Shown here in pieces: positions 57,840 through 64,000 of a stretch of DNA of 64,000 nucleotides. The notes under the pieces were generated by a model, which did not search any database, was not told the DNA's origin, and was given only the letters and a program-made list of their open reading frames with translations. Position numbers and translations under genes: made by a program. Where the stretch lies: positions 1,315,001 to 1,379,000 of the forward strand of contig NZ_JAMZDX010000001.1 in the NCBI RefSeq assembly GCF_024172095.1, given 5' to 3'. Positions within the stretch are counted from its first letter, which is position 1. Every line of letters starts with the position of its first letter. The stretch is from Kitasatospora cinereorecta. GTDB lineage: Bacteria; Actinomycetota; Actinomycetes; Streptomycetales; Streptomycetaceae.

Positions 57840-59207
57840 CTACGACCCCGCGCTGACCGCGGCCCGCACCAGGCGGGTCGCGGTCTGCGGCGTTCCGGCC
57901 CAGTGCAGGTGCAGGTACGAGGCGTGCACCGGGCCCTGGACGAAGCCCTCGGTGTGCGGGCCGGTCGGGGTGCGCCAGGCCCAGGCGGGCTGCTCGCCGG
58001 CGCCGGGTTCGGTGACCGTCCGGTGGAACTCGTGGCCGCGGACCCGGGTGCCGGCGGCGGCGAGCGGGCTGTCGGCGAGCGCGACGGCCTCGCGGTAGCC
58101 GAGGGTGAGGCGTTCGGTCATCCGGGCGGTGGAGTCCAGCACGCCGCACATCGGCTTGGAGTCCAACTCCCGTCCCAGGTAGAGCAGTCCGGCGCACTCG
58201 GCGACCACCGGCGCACCGGAGCGGGCGAGTTGGGCGATGGCGTCGCGCAGCGGCGCGTTGGCGCTGAGTTCGGCGACGTACATCTCGGGGAAGCCGCCGC
58301 CGATCACCAACCCGGCGGTGCCGGCGGGGAGTTCCCGGTCGTGCAGCGGATCGAACGGGACCACCTCGGCGCCGGCGGCGGCCAGCAGTTCGGCGTTCTC
58401 CGCGTACGAGAAGGAGAACGCGGCGCCGCCGGCCAGGGCGATCCGGGGCCGGCCGGGGACGGGCTCGCCGATCTCGGCGGCCGGGTCCCAGGGTTCGGCG
58501 TGCAGGGGCGGCGCCGAGCGGGCCAGGTCGAGCACCGCGTCCAGGTCGACCGAGGCGGCGATCAGGTCGCCCATGTCGCGGACGGCCTGCACGGCCTGGG
58601 CGGAGCGCTCCACAGCGGGGATCAGGCCCAGGTGGCGGGAGGGGGTGGCGACCGCGGGCGCCCGCCGGACGGAGCCGAGCACCGGGACGCCGGAGCCCTC
58701 CTCCAGGGCCTCGCGCAGCAGCATCTCGTGCCGGTCGGAGGCGACCCGGTTGAGGATCACCCCGGCGAGCCGGACCTCCGGGTCCCAGGAGGCGAAGCCG
58801 TGCACCAGCGCGGCCACCGACCGGGACTGCGAGGAGGCGTCCACCACCAGCACCACCGGCGCCTTGAGCAGCTTGGCGACCTGCGCGGTGGAGGCGAGTT
58901 CGCCCTGTCCGGCGGCGCCGTCGAACAGCCCCATCACGCCCTCGACCACCGCCACGTCGGCCCCGGCGGCGCCGTGCAGGAAGAGCGGCGCGATACGGTC
59001 GGGCCCGCACATCCAGGAGTCCAGGTTGCGCCCGGGCCGGCCGGAGGCCAGCGCGTGGTAGCCGGGATCGATGTAGTCCGGGCCAACCTTGTGCGGCGAG
59101 ACGGCGAGGCCCCGCGCGGCGAGCGCAGCCATCAGGCCGGTGGCGACGGTGGTCTTGCCCGCGCCGGAGGAGGGCGCGGCGACGACGAGACGGGGGATGC
59201 TGGTCAC
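57840..59207 (-). CDS. cobB: cobyrinic acid a,c-diamide synthase
   Basis: This 455-aa enzyme amidates the a and c side chains of the corrin ring. The N-terminal ATP-grasp-like dethiobiotin-synthetase fold starts VVAAPSSGAGKTTVATGLMA, and HKVGPDYIDPGYHALASGRP is the substrate loop. The C-terminal class I glutaminase-like domain shows GLVIGGGFPEMYVAELSANA and the nucleophile Cys in VVAECAGLLYLG. It is the last gene of the minus-strand cob operon. The GTG start at 59207 lies five bases from the cobO stop. Confidence 0.95.
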   Translation of the reverse strand: MTSIPRLVVAAPSSGAGKTTVATGLMAALAARGLAVSPHKVGPDYIDPGYHALASGRPGRNLDSWMCGPDRIAPLFLHGAAGADVAVVEGVMGLFDGAAGQGELASTAQVAKLLKAPVVLVVDASSQSRSVAALVHGFASWDPEVRLAGVILNRVASDRHEMLLREALEEGSGVPVLGSVRRAPAVATPSRHLGLIPAVERSAQAVQAVRDMGDLIAASVDLDAVLDLARSAPPLHAEPWDPAAEIGEPVPGRPRIALAGGAAFSFSYAENAELLAAAGAEVVPFDPLHDRELPAGTAGLVIGGGFPEMYVAELSANAPLRDAIAQLARSGAPVVAECAGLLYLGRELDSKPMCGVLDSTARMTERLTLGYREAVALADSPLAAAGTRVRGHEFHRTVTEPGAGEQPAWAWRTPTGPHTEGFVQGPVHASYLHLHWAGTPQTATRLVRAAVSAGS

Positions 59208-59211
59208 GGAA

Positions 59212-59817
59212 CTACCACTCGATGCCGCGCTGGCCCTTGCGGCCGGCGTCCATGGGGTGCTTGATCTTGGACATCTCGGTGACCAGGTCGGCGAATCCGG
59301 TCAGCGCCTCGGGCGCGTACCGGCCGGTGATCACCACGTGCTGGCTGCCCGGGCGGTCCTTCAGCACGGCGACCACCTCGTCCGGGTCGACCCATCCCCA
59401 GTGCATCGGGTAGGTGAACTCGTCGAGCACGTAGAAGCGGTAGGTCTCGGCGGCGAGGTCGCGCTTGACCTGCTCCCAGCCCTCCTTGGCCGCCTCCTCA
59501 CTGGACATCTCGGCCTCGGCGGAGCGCTGGATCCAGGACCAGCCGGAGCCCATCTTGTGCCAGTCCACCGTGCCGCCCTCGCCGGAGGCGCCGAGCACGC
59601 GCAGCGCGTTCTCCTCGCCGACCTTCCACTTGGCGGACTTGACGAACTGGAACACCCCGACCGGCCAGCCCTGGTTCCAGGCGCGCAGCGCCATGCCGAA
59701 GGCCGCGGTGGACTTCCCCTTGCCGGGGCCGGTGTGCACAGCGGTGATCGGCTGGGTACGGCGCTGACGGGTGGTCAGGCCGTCGTCCGGGACGTTCTCG
59801 GCAACACCCTTGGGCAT
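59212..59817 (-). CDS. cobO: corrinoid adenosyltransferase (CobA/CobO type)
   Basis: This 201-aa enzyme transfers the 5'-deoxyadenosyl group of ATP to cob(I)alamin intermediates. The P-loop is VHTGPGKGKSTAAFGMALRA, with VGVFQFVKSAKWKVGEENAL and YVLDEFTYPMHWGWVDPDEV downstream and the C-terminal TGRYAPEALTGFADLVTEMS. It lies between the chelatase gene (five bases upstream) and cobB. Confidence 0.96.
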   Translation of the reverse strand: MPKGVAENVPDDGLTTRQRRTQPITAVHTGPGKGKSTAAFGMALRAWNQGWPVGVFQFVKSAKWKVGEENALRVLGASGEGGTVDWHKMGSGWSWIQRSAEAEMSSEEAAKEGWEQVKRDLAAETYRFYVLDEFTYPMHWGWVDPDEVVAVLKDRPGSQHVVITGRYAPEALTGFADLVTEMSKIKHPMDAGRKGQRGIEW

Positions 59818-59822
59818 GGGGA

Positions 59823-61892
59823 TCAGGCCGCCTTTCGCGGAGCGGAGGAACGACTGTCGCGGACGAGCGAGGCGACGCCCTCGGCGCGCAGCTCGTCCAG
59901 GGTCACGGCGGCGGCGCCGAGGTGGCCCGCCAGGGTCCGGGAGAGGCCGAGCCGCACCGGGCCCGACTCGCAGTCCAGCACCACCGAGGCGATGCCCTGG
60001 GCGGCCAGCAGGCCGGCCGCCCGGTGGGACTGCGCCACGGCGTCGCGGCCGCCGGTGGCACGGCCGTCGGTGACCACCACCAGCAGCGGGCGGCGGTTCG
60101 GGTCGCGCATCCGCTCCACCCGCAGCACCTCGTGGGCGCGCAGCAGTCCGGCGGCCAGCGGGGTGCGCCCGCCGGTCGGCAGCTGCTCCAGACGGGCGGC
60201 GCCGACCTCGACCGAGGAGGTGGGCGGCAGGGCCAGTTCGGCGCCGGTGCCGCGGAAGGTCACCATGCCGATCTTGTCGCGGCGCTGGTAGGCGTCCATC
60301 AGCAGGGAGAGCACCGCGCCCTTGACCGCGGTCATCCGCTGCCGGGCCGCCATCGAGCCGGAGGCGTCCACCACGAACAGCACCAGGTTCGACTCCCGGC
60401 CGCGGCGCACCTGCTCGCGGAAGTCGTCCCGGTGCAGCACCAGGGCCCGCTCCTGGCGCCCGCGCGCCACCTGGTGCGGGGCGGCGGCGCGCAGCGTGGC
60501 GCTCAGGTGCAGGTGGGCGAGGCGGCCCTGCGGACGGCGGGACCGGATGGTGTGCCCGCCGTCGGTCTCGGCGGGGGAGCGGCGCCCCTGGGCGCCCTTG
60601 CCGGTGCCCTGCACGGCGAACAGCCGGGTCCGGTACGGGTCGCCGGCGGCCACCGGGGCGCTCTCCCGGCCGCCGCCCGGGCCCTGCGGCGGGACGGCCT
60701 CGCCGGGCTGCGCAGCGGCGGGCTCGGAGCCGGGGTCGGTCGAGGCCACCGAGTCCTCGGGCGCGTCACCCGGGGCAGGCGCGCCGCCGTCCGGGCCGCC
60801 GCCGTCGGGGCCCTGGCCGCCACCGTCCGGGCCATCGCCGTCGGGGCCGCCGCCGTCGTCCTCGGGGTCCTCGTCCTCGGGCGCGTGCTCCTGGAGGGTG
60901 CGGTCGAGCTGCTCCTCGTCCAGGCCCGGCGCGTCGAAGGGGTTGCGGCGGCGGCGGTGCGGCAGGGCGAGCTGGGCGGCCTTGCGGACGTCCTCCTCCA
61001 GCACCTCGCGCCGGCCCGCCCACGCGGCCAGCGCCACGGCGGTGCGCGCCATCACGATGTCGGCGCGCAGGCCGTCCACCTCGAACGCGGCGCAGACCGC
61101 GGTGATCTGGCGCAGCGCCCCGTCGGTCAGCTCGACCTCGGGCAGCAGCGCCCGGGCGGCGGTGATCCGTTCGGCCAGCGCCCGCTCCTGCCCGGCGAAC
61201 CGGTCCGCGAAGCCGGCCGGGTCGGCGTCGTAGGCGAGCCGGCGGCGGACCACCTCGGCCCGCTCGGCGGCGTCCCGGGTGGCGGCGATCTCCACGGTCA
61301 GCCCGAACCGGTCGAGCAGCTGCGGCCGCAGCTCGCCCTCCTCCGGGTTCATCGTGCCGACCAGCAGGAAGCGCGCCGCGTGCCGCACCGACACGCCCTC
61401 GCGCTCCACGTACGAGCGGCCCATCGCCGCCGCGTCGAGCAGCAGGTCGACCAGGTGGTCCTGGAGCAGGTTGACCTCGTCGATGTACAGCACGCCGCGG
61501 TGCGCCCGGGCCAGCAGGCCCGGCTCGTACGCCTTGACGCCCTCGGCCAGCGCCCGCTCCAGGTCGAGCGAGCCGACCACGCGGTCCTCGGAGACGCCGA
61601 CCGGGAGTTCGACCAGGTGGGCCGGGCGCTCGCCGGCGGCCGGGGCGTGGTGCGGGCCGTCCGGGCACTGCGGGTCGGGTGCGGCGGGGTCGCAGGCGAA
61701 GCGGCAGCCGTCCACGGTGGCAATCTCCGGCAGCAGGCCGGCCAGCGCGCGCACCATGGTGGACTTCGCGGTGCCCTTCTCGCCGCGCACCAGCACGCCG
61801 CCGACGGCCGGCGAGACGGCGTTGAGCAGCAGCCCCAGCCGCAGGTCGGCCATGCCGACGATCGCGGTGAACGGGTAACGGACGTCTGTCAC
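59823..61892 (-). CDS. putative cobaltochelatase, fused AAA+ (BchI/ChlI-like) and VWA (BchD/ChlD-like) subunits
   Basis: This 689-aa protein has an AAA+ module at 1-330: Walker [21 protein letters not shown], Walker [21 protein letters not shown] and sensor [21 protein letters not shown] Gly/Asp/Pro-rich linker of about 110 residues follows. The C-terminal VWA domain carries a MIDAS motif ([20 protein letters not shown]). With CobN-type subunits such proteins insert cobalt into the corrin ring. No cobN is in the window. The GTG at 61892 overlaps the cobQ stop by 4 bp. Confidence 0.9.
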   Translation of the reverse strand: MTDVRYPFTAIVGMADLRLGLLLNAVSPAVGGVLVRGEKGTAKSTMVRALAGLLPEIATVDGCRFACDPAAPDPQCPDGPHHAPAAGERPAHLVELPVGVSEDRVVGSLDLERALAEGVKAYEPGLLARAHRGVLYIDEVNLLQDHLVDLLLDAAAMGRSYVEREGVSVRHAARFLLVGTMNPEEGELRPQLLDRFGLTVEIAATRDAAERAEVVRRRLAYDADPAGFADRFAGQERALAERITAARALLPEVELTDGALRQITAVCAAFEVDGLRADIVMARTAVALAAWAGRREVLEEDVRKAAQLALPHRRRRNPFDAPGLDEEQLDRTLQEHAPEDEDPEDDGGGPDGDGPDGGGQGPDGGGPDGGAPAPGDAPEDSVASTDPGSEPAAAQPGEAVPPQGPGGGRESAPVAAGDPYRTRLFAVQGTGKGAQGRRSPAETDGGHTIRSRRPQGRLAHLHLSATLRAAAPHQVARGRQERALVLHRDDFREQVRRGRESNLVLFVVDASGSMAARQRMTAVKGAVLSLLMDAYQRRDKIGMVTFRGTGAELALPPTSSVEVGAARLEQLPTGGRTPLAAGLLRAHEVLRVERMRDPNRRPLLVVVTDGRATGGRDAVAQSHRAAGLLAAQGIASVVLDCESGPVRLGLSRTLAGHLGAAAVTLDELRAEGVASLVRDSRSSAPRKAA

Positions 61893-63397
61893 TTGGCAGT
61901 CTCCAAAGCTCCCGGCGGGATGAACGGCAGCCCGGCCGGAGCCCCGCCCTCGATCAGCTTCCACAGCGCGTCGGTGTCCGCGTGCTCCTCGATCAGGTCC
62001 CCCAGCCGGTCGAGCCGCTCCTCGCGGGCGGCGGCGAACGAGGTGTCCGGCGCCGGGACGAAGTCCCGTCCGGCGACGGCGGCGACGTCCCGCAGGAACG
62101 CCCGGCGGAAGCCGTCGTTCTCCAGCGCCCCGTGCCAGGTGGTGCCCCAGACCGAGCCGACCCGGCAGCCGTCGAGGAACGATTGCCCACCCTCGACCGC
62201 GACCACACCGTGGTGGATCTCGTACCCCTCGACCCGCTCCCCGTACGCCTCACCGACCGGGCGGGCCAGCACCTTCTCGCGTCCGAACACCACCCGGGTG
62301 GGCAGCAGCCCGAGGCCCTCGGCGCCACCGGTCCTCGACTCGACCTCGTCGACGATCTCGCGGCTCAGCATCTGGTAGCCGCCGCACACCCCGAGGATCG
62401 GCCGCCCGGCCGCCGCGCGGGCCTTCAGCGGGCCTTCCAGGCCGCGCTCGCGCAGCCAGGCCAGGTCGGCGACGGTCGCCCGGGTACCGGGCAGGATCAC
62501 CAGGTCGGCGTCGGCCAGCTCCTCGGGCCGGGTGGCCCAGCGGACCAGGACGCCCGGCTCCTGGGCGAGGGCGTCCATGTCGGTGAAGTTGGAGAGCCGG
62601 GGGAAGCGCACCACGGCGATCCGCAGCACGTCCGCGCCGACCGGGCCCGCGGCCGCGCCGCCGGCCACCACGGTGGTCAGGTCGAGCGAGTCCTCGGCGT
62701 CCAGCCACAGGCCGCTCAGCATCGGCAGGGTGCCCAGCACCGGACGGCCGGTCAGCTCGCGCAGCATGTCCAGGCCGGGGGCCAGCAGCCGGGCGTCGCC
62801 GCGGAACTTGTTGACGAACCAGCCCGCCACCAGCGCCTGGTCCTCGGCCGACAGCAGCGCCAGCGTCCCGTACATGGCGGCGAACACCCCGCCGCGGTCG
62901 ATGTCGCCGACCACCACCACCGGCAGCCTCGCCGCCGTGGCCAGGCCCATGTTGGCGATGTCCCGGTCGCGCAGGTTGATCTCGGCGGGGGAGCCCGCCC
63001 CCTCGCAGACCACCACGTCGTACCGGCCGCGCAGGTCCGCCAGGCACTCCAGCGCCCGCTCCAGCAGGTACGGCTTGCGCTCGCGGTAGTCCAGCGCGCC
63101 GACCTCGGCCACCGGCCGGCCGAGCAGCACCACCTGGCTGCGGCCGTCGGCGCCGGGCTTGAGCAGCACCGGGTTCATCGACGCCTCCGGTTCGACCCGG
63201 GCGGCCTGCGCCTGCATGGCCTGGGCCCGGCCGATCTCCGCGCCGTCGGCGGTCACGAAGGAGTTGAGCGACATGTTCTGCGCCTTGAACGGCGCCACCC
63301 GCACCCCCTGGCGGGCCAGCCAGCGGCAGATGCCCGCCGTGACCACGCTCTTGCCCGCGTCCGAGGTCGTCCCCGCGACCAGCACCGCGTTACCCAC
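61889..63397 (-). CDS. cobQ: cobyric acid synthase
   Basis: This 502-aa amidotransferase adds the b, d, e and g amides to adenosylcobyrinic a,c-diamide. The N-terminal ATPase motif is [20 protein letters not shown], with [20 protein letters not shown] and [20 protein letters not shown] following. The C-terminal glutaminase carries GVCGGYQML (nucleophile Cys) and a later His. The GTG at 63397 has GGGAGG five bases upstream and overlaps the end of cobD by eight bases; it overlaps the chelatase start by four. Confidence 0.95.
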   Translation of the reverse strand: MGNAVLVAGTTSDAGKSVVTAGICRWLARQGVRVAPFKAQNMSLNSFVTADGAEIGRAQAMQAQAARVEPEASMNPVLLKPGADGRSQVVLLGRPVAEVGALDYRERKPYLLERALECLADLRGRYDVVVCEGAGSPAEINLRDRDIANMGLATAARLPVVVVGDIDRGGVFAAMYGTLALLSAEDQALVAGWFVNKFRGDARLLAPGLDMLRELTGRPVLGTLPMLSGLWLDAEDSLDLTTVVAGGAAAGPVGADVLRIAVVRFPRLSNFTDMDALAQEPGVLVRWATRPEELADADLVILPGTRATVADLAWLRERGLEGPLKARAAAGRPILGVCGGYQMLSREIVDEVESRTGGAEGLGLLPTRVVFGREKVLARPVGEAYGERVEGYEIHHGVVAVEGGQSFLDGCRVGSVWGTTWHGALENDGFRRAFLRDVAAVAGRDFVPAPDTSFAAAREERLDRLGDLIEEHADTDALWKLIEGGAPAGLPFIPPGALETAK

Positions 63398-64000
63398 GCC
63401 TGCCTCCCTGAAGCGCCACCCGCGCACCCACCGTCACTGCCAGAGCCAGCGCCCCCACCCGTCGGGAGAGCCGGCACGCCCGCTCGATGTCCGCCACCGC
63501 CACCGGCCGGGACTCCCCGCCGAGCACCGGCCGGTGCTCCACCCGGGTGCCGTAGTGGAGGGTCCCGCCCAGCCGTACGCCCAGGGCGCCCGCGAACGCC
63601 GACTCGGCCTGGCCGGCGTTGGGGCTGGGATGGGACGAGCCGTCGCGCCGCCACACCCGCCAGGCGGTGCGCGGCGAGGGCGCGGCGGCCACCGTCAGCA
63701 GCGCGGTGAGCCGGGCGCCGGGCCAGCCGGCCACGTCGTCGAGCCGGGCCGAGGCCCAGCCGAAGCGCCGGTGGCGCGGCGACCGGTGACCGACCATCGC
63801 GTCCAGCGTGTTGACCGCGCGGAAGGCCAGCAGTCCGGGGGCGCCCGCGACGGCGCCCCAGACCAGGGCGTTGACCACGGCGTCGGCGGTGTTCTCGGCC
63901 ACCGACTCGACCACGGCGCGGGCCAGCTGCTGCTCGTCGAGCGCGCTCGGGTCCCGTCCGCACAGGTGGGGCAGCCGCTCGCGGGCCGCCCCGATGTCCC
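63390..64000 (-). CDS. cobD: adenosylcobinamide-phosphate synthase CbiB/CobD (5' end outside the window)
   Basis: This is the C-terminal 200 or so residues of an integral membrane enzyme that attaches (R)-1-amino-2-propanol or its phosphate to cobyric acid. Diagnostic segments are [58 protein letters not shown] and [20 protein letters not shown]. The frame stays open to the window edge, reading [20 protein letters not shown] before the first listed segment. First visible gene of the cob operon, with an eight-base overlap into cobQ. Confidence 0.93.
   Translation of the reverse strand, partial: DIGAARERLPHLCGRDPSALDEQQLARAVVESVAENTADAVVNALVWGAVAGAPGLLAFRAVNTLDAMVGHRSPRHRRFGWASARLDDVAGWPGARLTALLTVAAAPSPRTAWRVWRRDGSSHPSPNAGQAESAFAGALGVRLGGTLHYGTRVEHRPVLGGESRPVAVADIERACRLSRRVGALALAVTVGARVALQGGRRG

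Overview
This window is about 64 kb of very high-GC chromosome with dense, mostly unbroken gene content. It carries an SsgA-family sporulation/cell-division protein, a type II glutamine synthetase behind a GlnR-type box, a PepN aminopeptidase, an LAxTG wall-anchored protein and many GTG starts. Together these point to a member of the Streptomycetaceae (Streptomyces or Kitasatospora; I cannot separate the two). No tRNA, rRNA, CRISPR array, prophage or insertion sequence is visible, so this looks like core chromosome with a few accessory cassettes.

Layout. 0-6.5 kb: the end of sufU with a DUF59 partner, a Uma2 nuclease-like gene, an MFS transporter and conserved proteins of unknown function. 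6.5-13 kb: a PucR-type regulator, a PadR regulator with a flavin monooxygenase, then P5C dehydrogenase and proline dehydrogenase. A dyad motif (TCCGGGCGGACAACG) lies in front of both pucR and the proline genes. 13-18 kb: a polymorphic-toxin operon made of a CpnT-N/WXG-like secretion partner, a 1241-aa Rhs protein with a 96-aa toxin tip, and a putative immunity gene. 18-26.7 kb: TerD-like, PepN, a membrane-anchored protein, an SsgA-like protein, a GAF regulator, a PAP2 phosphatase and a flavin/PPOX protein.

26.7-37 kb: a phosphonate regulon. It contains a phosphonatase-like HAD hydrolase, a four-gene 2-aminoethylphosphonate-type ABC importer, a UTRA/GntR regulator and a single polypeptide joining a GBBH/TmpA-like 2-oxoglutarate oxygenase to a PhnZ/TmpB-like HD oxygenase. 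Three separated promoters share the inverted repeat AGTTG-N6-CAACT, which ties these loci together. 37-45.5 kb: amidohydrolase, ung, LAxTG protein, glnII and several single genes. 45.5-47.5 kb: a cobC-like and a cbiG/cobE-like gene, across whose junction lies a perfect 475-bp tandem duplication. 47.7-52 kb: a secreted phosphoesterase, an MFS transporter, a TolB-like propeller and a duplicated PH-like protein. 52-56.3 kb: a divergent GbsR/MarR regulator with an ABC exporter, then a GntR/FCD-OsmC pair. 57.8-64 kb: cobalamin genes cobD-cobQ-cobaltochelatase-cobO-cobB on the minus strand, cobD running off the end.

The most interesting items are the fused phosphonate oxygenase with its operator-defined regulon, the split type VII/Rhs toxin operon, and the identical 475-bp duplication. 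All functional assignments are from reading the sequence; no database search was run.
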